Shown here one piece after another: positions 1 through 7,825 of a stretch of 64,000 nucleotides of DNA (position 1 is the first letter of the stretch; the number at the start of each line of letters is the position of its first letter). The notes under the pieces are model-generated. The model was not told the origin of the DNA and did not search any database. It saw nothing but the letters and a program-made list of their open reading frames with translations. This DNA comes from Aurantibacter_A sp039941195 (GTDB lineage Bacteria > Bacteroidota > Bacteroidia > Flavobacteriales > Flavobacteriaceae). The DNA is taken from positions 31,090-95,089 of the forward strand of contig NZ_JBDVFA010000066.1 of assembly GCF_039941195.1 (NCBI RefSeq). The letters run 5' to 3'. The position numbers were made by a program, and so were the translations under genes.

Positions 1-1641
1 AAAATTAGCCGTGCATTGCTTAGGTTAGGTATTCAAAAAGATGATAAAATAGCCGTAATATCTTCTACCAACAGAACGGAGTGGAATATTATGGACATAG
101 GTATTCTCCAATTGGGAGCTCAAAACATACCTATTTATCCGACCATTTCAGCTGAAGAATATGAATATGTGCTTAATCACAGTGAATCCATCTACTGTTT
201 TGTTTCAGATTCGGAAGTTTTTGAAAAAGTAAAAAAAGTATTAAAAACAACCCAACTAAAGGAAGTCTATAGTTTTGATAAAATAGAAGGTTGTAAGCAT
301 TATTCTGAGTTATTTGAACTTGGTGAGGATGATAGTAATCAACCTGAAGTTCAAAAAAGAATGGATGCCGTTTTACCTTCCGATCTAGCAACCATTATTT
401 ATACTTCGGGTACAACGGGCAAACCAAAAGGAGTAATGCTTTCTCATGATAACATTACCAGTAATGCCATAAGCGGAACAAAAAGATTACCTGTTGAAGG
501 CAAGGGTGTAAGAATATTAAGTTTTTTACCTATTTGTCATATTTTCGAACGGCTCCTTATTTATGTTTATCAGAATGCAGGGGCAACAGTATATTTTGCT
601 GAAGGACTAGATAAAATTGGTGATAATGCCAAAGAGATAAAACCAAATTTAATGTCTGTTGTTCCAAGACTTTTAGAAAAGGTTTTTGACAAAATAATGG
701 CAAAGGGTGCTGAACTCACTGGAATAAAGAAAAAATTATTTTATTGGGCAGTTGGTATAGCTGAACAGTGGGAGCCTTATGGAAATAACGGACCTCTATA
801 TGGCCTTAAGCTTTCTATAGCAAACAAATTAATATTTAGCAAATGGCGTGAAGCTTTAGGAGGTGAATTACATACAATGGTTTCTGGTAGTGCAGCCCTT
901 CAACCACGATTAGGAAGAATTTTTGGTGCTGCGGGCATGCAAGTGATGGAAGGTTATGGTCTTACTGAAACTTCACCCGTTGTTTCCGTAGGTATGTATG
1001 CCAATAAAATGTACAAAGTTGGATCGGTTGGTAAGGCGATTGATGATGTTGAAATTAAAATTGCAGATGATGGTGAAATCTTAATTAAAGGCCCTAATGT
1101 AATGATGGGTTATTATAAAGATGAGGAGCGAACAAATGCTGTTATGACTGGTGATTACTTTCACACTGGCGATAAAGGTGAAGTAGACCGTGAAGGCTTC
1201 TTAAAAATTACTGGACGTAAAAAGGAAATGTTTAAAACCTCTGGAGGTAAATATGTAATACCTACGTTACTCGAGAACGAATTAAAACAATCACGATTTA
1301 TTGAACAAGTTATGGTCGTTGGCGAAGGAGAAAAAATGCCAGCAGCTATTATACAACCTAATTTTGAATTTGTAAGGGAGTGGTTAGCTAAACAGAAAAA
1401 TATAACTAACGCCTCTGCCGATGAAATAGCAACTTCGCAAGATGTAATAGATCTAATTCAAAAAAAGGTGGATAAATGCAATGCTGGTTTTGGTAAATGG
1501 GAACGTATTAAGGTCTTTAGACTAACCAAGGATGCATGGACTCCTGAAGCCGGACACCTCACTCCTACTATGAAAATGAAAAGATCTGTCATTAAAGAAA
1601 TGTACATGAATCTTTATAATGATATGTATGGTCGATCTTAA
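1..1641 (+). CDS. Long-chain acyl-CoA synthetase (AMP-forming), 5' end cut by window
   Basis: This enzyme activates long-chain fatty acids to acyl-CoA using ATP. The frame is open from base 1, so the N-terminus lies outside the window; probably a few tens of residues are missing from a protein of about 590 residues. The P-loop TSGTTGKPKG lies at about visible residues 135-144. Further ANL-superfamily motifs are GYGLTETSP and HTGDKGEVDREGFLKITGR, followed by the mobile C-terminal domain with KEMFKTSGGKYV. The insert length and motifs fit the FAA1/COG1022 type rather than short acetyl-CoA synthetases. It lies upstream of beta-oxidation genes, so it probably supplies their substrate. Confidence 0.92.
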   Translation, partial: KISRALLRLGIQKDDKIAVISSTNRTEWNIMDIGILQLGAQNIPIYPTISAEEYEYVLNHSESIYCFVSDSEVFEKVKKVLKTTQLKEVYSFDKIEGCKHYSELFELGEDDSNQPEVQKRMDAVLPSDLATIIYTSGTTGKPKGVMLSHDNITSNAISGTKRLPVEGKGVRILSFLPICHIFERLLIYVYQNAGATVYFAEGLDKIGDNAKEIKPNLMSVVPRLLEKVFDKIMAKGAELTGIKKKLFYWAVGIAEQWEPYGNNGPLYGLKLSIANKLIFSKWREALGGELHTMVSGSAALQPRLGRIFGAAGMQVMEGYGLTETSPVVSVGMYANKMYKVGSVGKAIDDVEIKIADDGEILIKGPNVMMGYYKDEERTNAVMTGDYFHTGDKGEVDREGFLKITGRKKEMFKTSGGKYVIPTLLENELKQSRFIEQVMVVGEGEKMPAAIIQPNFEFVREWLAKQKNITNASADEIATSQDVIDLIQKKVDKCNAGFGKWERIKVFRLTKDAWTPEAGHLTPTMKMKRSVIKEMYMNLYNDMYGRS

Positions 1642-1694
1642 CTAAAATATAGGTCGTCAACTATCTTAATATAAAGTTATCTTTTAGTATTTCT

Positions 1695-1728
1695 CAAAAA
1701 TTTATTATGCATGCATAATAAATTTTTG
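1695..1728. promoter_or_regulatory. Perfect 34-bp palindrome, probable operator
   Basis: Bases 1695-1711 are exactly reverse-complementary to 1712-1728, with no spacer. The core reads TTATTATGCATGCATAATAA. It directly abuts a Bacteroidota-type -7 element (TATATTTG, 1729-1736) and ends 29 bases before the ATG of the MarR gene. A dimeric MarR-type repressor bound here would cover the promoter. That it is the MarR operator is inference from position and symmetry. Confidence 0.7.
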
Positions 1729-1736
1729 TATATTTG
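1729..1736 (+). promoter_or_regulatory. Probable -7 promoter element of the MarR/beta-oxidation operon
   Basis: TATATTTG matches the Bacteroidota -7 consensus TAnnTTTG. It lies immediately after the 34-bp palindrome and 21 bases before the MarR ATG. No clear -33 TTTG is visible because that region is occupied by the palindrome. Confidence 0.5.
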
Positions 1737-1757
1737 GTTATACTTATAAAACCAATT

Positions 1758-2210
1758 ATGCGAGATATTACTATAGATTATGCCCTTCGCGAAACTTGGT
1801 TATTGGTAGCTAAAATGTATAACGAAGAAGCTAAGAACTATGAAAGTACTATGGCAATGGGTTTTACACTTTTAAGCATAGATCCAAAGACAGGTACTCC
1901 CTCAACCGCCTTGGGACCTAAAATGGGAATGGAAGCTACAAGTCTAACAAGGATATTGAAGAGTCTTGAAGGAAAAGGGTTTATTAAGCGCAAGCCTAAT
2001 CCAAAAGATGGTAGAGGTGTATTAATACATCTTACTGATACGGGTTTAGAAAAAAGAAACCTGTCGAAGAACGCAGTTTTATGTTTTAATGAAATGGTTT
2101 TACAAAATGTATCGGAAGAAAAGATAAAGGCCTTTTTTGAGGTTACACAGACTATTAACAAACTTATTTTAGAGAAGAATATATTTTCAGATAATACTAC
2201 AAACAAATAA
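1758..2210 (+). CDS. MarR-family transcriptional regulator
   Basis: A 150-residue winged-helix DNA-binding protein. ATG 1758 is chosen; the TTG further upstream falls inside the -7 element. The wHTH covers roughly residues 50-100: a recognition-helix region with ATSLTRILKSLEGKG, then the wing with RKPNPKDGRG, followed by LTDTG. Helical ends form the dimer interface. It sits 12 bases before a fadN-like gene and just after an acyl-CoA synthetase, so it most likely controls fatty-acid degradation, perhaps responding to acyl-CoA. The palindrome at 1695-1728 is the obvious candidate target, implying autoregulation. Ligand and sign of control are inference. Confidence 0.88.
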   Translation: MRDITIDYALRETWLLVAKMYNEEAKNYESTMAMGFTLLSIDPKTGTPSTALGPKMGMEATSLTRILKSLEGKGFIKRKPNPKDGRGVLIHLTDTGLEKRNLSKNAVLCFNEMVLQNVSEEKIKAFFEVTQTINKLILEKNIFSDNTTNK

Positions 2211-2222
2211 CAAAGTACAGCA

Positions 2223-4628
2223 ATGCGTAAACACATTAATAAGGTCGCAGTAATAGGATCCGGAATTATGGGAAGTGGAATTGCTTGCCATTTTGCCAAT
2301 ATAGGGGTTGAAGTGCTTCTATTAGATATTGTACCCAGAGAGTTGAATGCAAAAGAAAAAGCCAAAGGCTTATCTTTAAATGACAAAGTAGTAAGAAATA
2401 GATTAGTAAATGATTCGCTTTCTGCAGCATTAAAATCTAAGCCCTCTCCTATTTATTCACAAAAATTCGCATCGAGAATTGCCACTGGTAATTTGGAAGA
2501 TGATATTGCAAAAATCTCAAAAGTTGATTGGATTATAGAGGTTGTAGTTGAACGCCTAGACATTAAGAAAATGGTTTTCGAGAATATTGAAAAACATAGA
2601 ACACCAGGCACATTAATTACCTCAAACACCTCTGGCATTCCTATTAAATTTATGAGTGAAGGGCGAAGTGATGATTTTCAAAAGCATTTCTGTGGCACTC
2701 ACTTTTTTAATCCAGCACGCTATTTAAAATTATTCGAGATTATCCCTGGTCCAAAAACAGACCCAGAAGTACTTGATTTTTTGAATGGATATGGTGAGCA
2801 ATTCTTAGGTAAAACATCGGTAGTAGCAAAGGATACTCCGGCTTTTATTGGTAATAGAATCGGTATTTTCAGTATTCAGAGTCTTTTTCATATGGTGAAA
2901 GAAATGGATATGACAGTAGAAGAAGTCGATAAATTAACTGGCCCTGTTATTGGTCGTCCAAAATCGGCAACCTTTAGAACAGTTGATGTTGTAGGCTTAG
3001 ATACTTTGGTTCACGTTGCAAATGGTATTTATGAAAATTGCAAGGATGATGAGCGTCATGAATTATTTAAATTGCCCGACTTCATAAATACTATGATGGA
3101 GAACAAATGGTTAGGAAGCAAAACTGGCCAAGGCTTTTACAAAAAATCAAAAGATGCAAAAGGCAAAACTGAGATTTTGACCTTAGATCTAAATACAATG
3201 GATTATCGCTCTAAAAAGAGTGCGAAATTTGCAACATTAGAATTAACCAAAACTATTGACAAAGTTGTTGACCGTTTTGCTGTTCTTGTTGATGGAAAAG
3301 ATAAAGCGGGCGAATTCTACAGAAAAAGTTTCGCCGCCCTGTTTGCCTATGTTTCACATCGTATTCCTGAAATATCAGATGATATTTATAAAATTGACGA
3401 TGCCATGAAAGCTGGTTTTGGCTGGGAACATGGTCCTTTTCAAATTTGGGATGCTATTGGAGTGGAAAAAGGCTTAGAAATAATGAAATCGGAAAATGTT
3501 AATGCAGCTCCTTGGGTTGCCGAAATGTTGTCTTCTGGTCAAAAATCTTTTTATGCTATAAAAGATGGTGCTACTTATTTTTATGATATTCCTAAAAAAT
3601 CAGTTGAGAAAATTCCAGGTCAGGATGCATTTATCATTTTGGATAATATTCGCAAATCAAACGAAGTATTTAAAAATAGTGGTGTAGTAATTGAGGATAT
3701 TGGCGATGGCATATTGAATGTTGAATTTCAGTCTAAAATGAATACTATTGGTGGTGATGTGTTAGCAGGACTCAATAAAGGAATTGACCTTGCCGAAAAG
3801 GATTTCCAAGGACTAGTAGTTGGAAATCAAGCTGCTAATTTTTCTGTTGGAGCCAACATAGGAATGATTTTTATGATGGCTGTTGAGCAGGAGTACGATG
3901 AGTTGAACATGGCAATTAAAATGTTTCAAGACACAATGATGCGCATGCGATATTCTTCAATCCCAACAATTTCAGCTCCTCATGGAATGGCATTAGGTGG
4001 TGGTTGTGAACTTTCGTTACATGCTGATAAGGTAGTCGCCGCCGCAGAAACTTACATGGGTCTTGTAGAATTTGGTGTTGGAGTAATACCTGGCGGAGGC
4101 GGTTCTAAAGAGATGGCGCTTCGTGCTCAAGATACCTTTTTGAAAGGTGATGTTGAATTGAACGTTTTACAAGAATATTTCTTGACCATTGGAATGGCTA
4201 AAGTATCTACTTCAGCTTACGAAGCATTTGATTTAGGTTTGCTTCAAAAAGGAAAGGATGTTGTTGTTGTAAATAAAGACAGACAAATAGCCACAGCAAA
4301 AGCACATGCTAAACTAATGGCAGAAGCGGGTTATACAAAACCACCAAAACGAAAAGATATTAAGGTTTTAGGAAAGCAGGCTTTAGGAATGTTTGTAGTA
4401 GGAACCGATTCAATGGAAGCAAGTCACTATATAAGTGAGCACGATAAAAAAATTGCGAATAAACTAGCGTATGTTATGGCCGGTGGCGATTTATCAGAAC
4501 CTACTCGCGTATCTGAGCAATACCTTTTAGATATTGAAAGAGAGGCCTTCTTATCACTTTGTACCGAGAAGAAAACCCTAGAACGCATTCAACACATGCT
4601 TAAAACAGGTAAACCATTAAGAAATTAA
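2223..4628 (+). CDS. fadN: 3-hydroxyacyl-CoA dehydrogenase / enoyl-CoA hydratase, FadN-like
   Basis: Bifunctional beta-oxidation enzyme of 801 residues that hydrates enoyl-CoA and oxidises 3-hydroxyacyl-CoA. The NAD-binding Rossmann motif GSGIMGSGIA is at residues 12-21. The dehydrogenase C-terminal part contains DTPAFIGNRIG and VDVVGLDTL. A crotonase domain occupies the C-terminal third; its two expected catalytic glutamates are present at 596 (in GGGCE) and 616 (in GLVEFGVGVIPGGGG), 20 residues apart as in the family. The order dehydrogenase-then-hydratase is that of Bacillus FadN, opposite to E. coli FadB. The next gene, six bases on, is the thiolase partner. The symbol is by architecture, not by a search. 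Confidence 0.92.
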   Translation: MRKHINKVAVIGSGIMGSGIACHFANIGVEVLLLDIVPRELNAKEKAKGLSLNDKVVRNRLVNDSLSAALKSKPSPIYSQKFASRIATGNLEDDIAKISKVDWIIEVVVERLDIKKMVFENIEKHRTPGTLITSNTSGIPIKFMSEGRSDDFQKHFCGTHFFNPARYLKLFEIIPGPKTDPEVLDFLNGYGEQFLGKTSVVAKDTPAFIGNRIGIFSIQSLFHMVKEMDMTVEEVDKLTGPVIGRPKSATFRTVDVVGLDTLVHVANGIYENCKDDERHELFKLPDFINTMMENKWLGSKTGQGFYKKSKDAKGKTEILTLDLNTMDYRSKKSAKFATLELTKTIDKVVDRFAVLVDGKDKAGEFYRKSFAALFAYVSHRIPEISDDIYKIDDAMKAGFGWEHGPFQIWDAIGVEKGLEIMKSENVNAAPWVAEMLSSGQKSFYAIKDGATYFYDIPKKSVEKIPGQDAFIILDNIRKSNEVFKNSGVVIEDIGDGILNVEFQSKMNTIGGDVLAGLNKGIDLAEKDFQGLVVGNQAANFSVGANIGMIFMMAVEQEYDELNMAIKMFQDTMMRMRYSSIPTISAPHGMALGGGCELSLHADKVVAAAETYMGLVEFGVGVIPGGGGSKEMALRAQDTFLKGDVELNVLQEYFLTIGMAKVSTSAYEAFDLGLLQKGKDVVVVNKDRQIATAKAHAKLMAEAGYTKPPKRKDIKVLGKQALGMFVVGTDSMEASHYISEHDKKIANKLAYVMAGGDLSEPTRVSEQYLLDIEREAFLSLCTEKKTLERIQHMLKTGKPLRN

Positions 4629-4633
4629 GAAAC

Positions 4634-5824
4634 ATGAAAACTGCATATATAGTAAAAGGATACAGAACTGCTGTTGGAAAAGCTCCCAAAGGTGTTTTCC
4701 GTTTTAAGCGAACTGATGAATTGGCTGCCGAAACCATTGAATACATGATGAAGGAATTGCCAGAATTTGACAAAAAACGTATTGATGATGTAATAGTTGG
4801 AAATGCAATGCCAGAGGGATCTCAAGGCTTGAACATGGCTAGATTAATTTCATTAATGGGATTGGATATTGTTGATGTACCCGGCGTAACAGTAAATCGT
4901 TTCTGTGCTTCAGGTTTGGAAACTATTGGTGTTGCTGCTGCAAAAATTCAAGCTGGAATGGCAGATTGCATTATTGCTGGTGGTGCAGAAAGTATGAGTT
5001 CTGTACCCATGACTGGTAATAAACCAGAGCTCAATTATGATTTAGCAAAATCTGGGCATGAAGATTACTATTGGGGAATGGGTAATACGGCAGAAGCCGT
5101 AGCAAATGAGTACAAAGTATCTCGAGAAGACCAAGATAATTTTGCTTACAACTCACACATGAAAGCTTTAAAAGCTCAAGCAGAAGACCGTTTTCAGAGT
5201 CAAATAGCTCCAATTGAAGTGGAAGAAACCTATTTGGATTCCAATGGAAAAAAAGCACATAAAAAATATACTGTAACCAAAGATGAAGGGCCAAGAAAAG
5301 GTACTTCAGTTGAAGTATTAAATAAATTAAGGCCGGTGTTTGCCGCTGGTGGTAGTGTAACCGCTGGTAACTCCTCTCAGATGAGTGATGGAGCTGCATT
5401 TGTTTTAATCATGAGTGAGGAATTGGTAAAAGAATTAAATCTTGAACCCATAGCTCGGTTAGTAAATTATGCTGCCGCAGGTGTTCCCCCAAGAATTATG
5501 GGTATTGGTCCTGTTGCTGCTATACCGAAGGCATTGAAACAAGCTGGGTTAAAACAGAATGATATTGAGCTCATTGAATTGAATGAAGCTTTTGCTTCAC
5601 AATCACTAGCCGTTATGCGCGAATTAAATTTAAATCAAGATATCGTGAATGTAAATGGTGGTGCCATCGCTTTGGGTCATCCTTTAGGATGTACTGGCGC
5701 CAAATTATCAGTTCAACTATTTGATGAAATGCGCAAAAGAGATATGCAAAGTAAGTATGGTATGGTAACCATGTGCGTGGGCACCGGACAAGGGGCAGCA
5801 GGTATTTTTGAATTCCTAAACTAG
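4634..5824 (+). CDS. fadA: Acetyl-CoA acyltransferase (3-ketoacyl-CoA thiolase)
   Basis: Catalyses the last step of beta-oxidation, thiolytic release of acetyl-CoA. Length 396 residues is standard. The acyl-accepting cysteine is Cys91 in VNRFCASGLE; the other catalytic residues are His349 (GHPLGCTGAK) and Cys381 (CVGTGQGAAG). The gap to the preceding fadN-like gene is only five bases, so the two are almost surely cotranscribed and their products probably form a complex. A biosynthetic acetyl-CoA acetyltransferase is the alternative, but the operon context favours degradation. Confidence 0.94.
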   Translation: MKTAYIVKGYRTAVGKAPKGVFRFKRTDELAAETIEYMMKELPEFDKKRIDDVIVGNAMPEGSQGLNMARLISLMGLDIVDVPGVTVNRFCASGLETIGVAAAKIQAGMADCIIAGGAESMSSVPMTGNKPELNYDLAKSGHEDYYWGMGNTAEAVANEYKVSREDQDNFAYNSHMKALKAQAEDRFQSQIAPIEVEETYLDSNGKKAHKKYTVTKDEGPRKGTSVEVLNKLRPVFAAGGSVTAGNSSQMSDGAAFVLIMSEELVKELNLEPIARLVNYAAAGVPPRIMGIGPVAAIPKALKQAGLKQNDIELIELNEAFASQSLAVMRELNLNQDIVNVNGGAIALGHPLGCTGAKLSVQLFDEMRKRDMQSKYGMVTMCVGTGQGAAGIFEFLN

Positions 5825-5901
5825 TAGCCTCATAATCCTTTAACAGGGAACTATAAACGAATAAAAAATAATTATATAACTAAAATTACCCCGTAACAGT
5901 T

Positions 5902-5925
5902 CTCCCTTTTGGGGAGTTAGAGGGG
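5902..5925. repeat. Short G-rich hairpin element, possible dispersed repeat
   Basis: CTCCCTTTTGGGGAG forms a 5-bp stem (5902-5916) and is followed by the G-rich tract TTAGAGGGG. In this AT-rich genome the composition stands out. I recall similar G-rich short elements scattered in flavobacterial intergenic regions, but only one copy is obvious in this window. It ends about ten bases before the acyl-CoA dehydrogenase ATG. Confidence 0.35.
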
Positions 5926-5933
5926 CTTAGATT

Positions 5934-7739
5934 ATGGCAACAGAAGAGAAAGAAATATTAAGAGGAGGTCAATTCTTAGTTAAAGAAACTAAATGCGAAG
6001 ACGTATTTACTTTGGAGGACTTATCCGAAGAACAAAAAATGATGCGTGATAGCACTAAAGAATTTGTTGATCGCGAACTTTGGGCACATTGGGAACGTTT
6101 TGAGAAAAAAGATTATGCATATACTGAAGAGTGTATGCGTAAAGCAGGAGAACTAGGACTATTAAGTGTTGCTGTACCAGAATCATATGGTGGTATGGGA
6201 ATGGGTTTTGTTTCTACCATGCTCGTCTGTGATTATATTTCTGGAGCTACAGGCTCTTTTAGCACTGCATTTGGAGCGCATACAGGTATTGGAACTATGC
6301 CAATTACCCTCTATGGCACTGAAGAACAGAAACAAAAATATGTACCAAAATTAGCCTCAGGTGAATGGTTCGGAGCTTATTGCTTAACGGAACCTGGTGC
6401 CGGCTCTGATGCAAATTCAGGTAAAACAAAAGCTGTATTATCTGGAGATGGAAAACATTACAGTATTTCTGGTCAGAAAATGTGGATTTCAAATGCAGGC
6501 TTTTGCAGCATGTTCATTGTTTTTGCACGTATAGAGGATGATAAAAATATTACCGGTTTTATTGTTGAAAATGATCCTGAAAATGGCATCACTTTAGGTG
6601 ATGAAGAAAAAAAATTAGGAATTCACTCCTCCTCTACCCGTCAAGTATTTTTTAGTGACACAAAAGTACCAGTGGAAAATATGCTATCGGATCGTGGTAA
6701 TGGTTTTAAAATAGCGATGAATGCTTTAAACATTGGTCGAATTAAATTAGCAGCAGCATGTTTAGAAGCGCAAAGACGTGTAATTAACGAAGCTGTAAAT
6801 TATGCGAATGAACGTATCCAATTTAAAACTCCAATCATGAATTTTGGCGCTATTAAAGCTAAAATTGCAACAATGACAACGAACGCCTATGCTGGTGATT
6901 CTGCAAGTTATAGAGCTGCCAAAAACATAGAAGATCGTATTGCTTTACGGGAAGCTGCAGGTAATTCTCACCAGGAAGCAGAACTAAAAGGTGTTGAAGA
7001 ATATGCCATTGAATGTTCTATTTTGAAGGTCGCAGTTTCTGAAGATGTTCAAAATACAACTGACGAAGGTGTTCAAATTTTTGGTGGAATGGGCTTTAGT
7101 GCCGATACTCCAATGGAAAAAGCTTGGAGAGACGCTAGAATAGCAAGAATCTACGAGGGAACAAATGAAATCAATAGAATGCTTTCGGTTGGTATGTTAG
7201 TTAAAAAAGCTATGAAAGGCCATGTTGATTTACTAGGTCCAGCAACAGCAGTTGGCGAAGAATTGATGGGTATACCATCTTTTGATACTCCTGACTTTTC
7301 TGAATTATTTGCTGAAGAGAAAGATTTATTAGCACGATTGAAAAAAGTATTTTTAATGGTAGCTGGTAGTGCCGTTCAAAAATATGGTCCAGATTTAGAA
7401 AATCACCAACAATTAATGTTGGCAGCTTCAGATATTCTCATCGAAGTATATATGGCTGAAAGCACATTATTGCGTACGGAGAAAAACGCAAAACGTTTTG
7501 GCGAAGAAGCACAAACAACACAAATTGCAATGTCAAAATTATACTTATATAATGCGACGGAAACCGTTATTCAAAAAGGTAAAGAAGCAATTATTTCTTT
7601 TGCTGAAGGTGACGAGCAACGTATGATGTTAATGGGATTAAAACGTTTTACAAAATATACAAATAACCCTAACGTAGTAGCTTTGCGCACACAAATAGCT
7701 GATAAAGTAGCTGCAGATAATGGGTATACCTTTGACTAA
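5934..7739 (+). CDS. Acyl-CoA dehydrogenase, long form (~600 aa)
   Basis: FAD enzyme catalysing the first oxidation of acyl-CoA. At 601 residues it is longer than the 380-residue short/medium-chain enzymes; the extra C-terminal helical domain resembles the VLCAD/ACAD9 layout. Visible signatures are CLTEPGAGSDA, KMWISNAGF, the FAD-site QIFGGMGFSADTPMEK and IYEGTNEINR, whose first Glu (about residue 408) is at the catalytic-base position. It closes the beta-oxidation cluster, 109 bases after the thiolase, and is followed by a strong terminator. Electrons would pass to ETF, which is not encoded here. Confidence 0.93.
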   Translation: MATEEKEILRGGQFLVKETKCEDVFTLEDLSEEQKMMRDSTKEFVDRELWAHWERFEKKDYAYTEECMRKAGELGLLSVAVPESYGGMGMGFVSTMLVCDYISGATGSFSTAFGAHTGIGTMPITLYGTEEQKQKYVPKLASGEWFGAYCLTEPGAGSDANSGKTKAVLSGDGKHYSISGQKMWISNAGFCSMFIVFARIEDDKNITGFIVENDPENGITLGDEEKKLGIHSSSTRQVFFSDTKVPVENMLSDRGNGFKIAMNALNIGRIKLAAACLEAQRRVINEAVNYANERIQFKTPIMNFGAIKAKIATMTTNAYAGDSASYRAAKNIEDRIALREAAGNSHQEAELKGVEEYAIECSILKVAVSEDVQNTTDEGVQIFGGMGFSADTPMEKAWRDARIARIYEGTNEINRMLSVGMLVKKAMKGHVDLLGPATAVGEELMGIPSFDTPDFSELFAEEKDLLARLKKVFLMVAGSAVQKYGPDLENHQQLMLAASDILIEVYMAESTLLRTEKNAKRFGEEAQTTQIAMSKLYLYNATETVIQKGKEAIISFAEGDEQRMMLMGLKRFTKYTNNPNVVALRTQIADKVAADNGYTFD

Positions 7740-7765
7740 TTCAAATTATTAATTTAATTGAATAA

Positions 7766-7799
7766 AAAAAGCCGACTAATTAATTATAGTCGGCTTTTT
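7766..7799. terminator. Bidirectional rho-independent terminator
   Basis: A perfect 13-bp stem (AAAAAGCCGACTA at 7766-7778 with its complement at 7787-7799) closes an 8-base loop. T-run on the plus strand and A-run on the other side let it serve both the acyl-CoA dehydrogenase and the convergent GH15 gene. Confidence 0.9.
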
Positions 7800-7825
7800 G
7801 ATTTAATATATGATTGTGATTACAA

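Noticed and set aside
1838..2386. Long minus-strand open frame (182 codons) across the MarR gene
   Set aside because: Lies opposite a clear MarR protein and the start of the fadN-like gene; its composition is that of a shadow and no domain is visible.
5031..5399. Minus-strand open frame in the thiolase gene
   Set aside because: Antisense to an unambiguous catalytic region of FadA.
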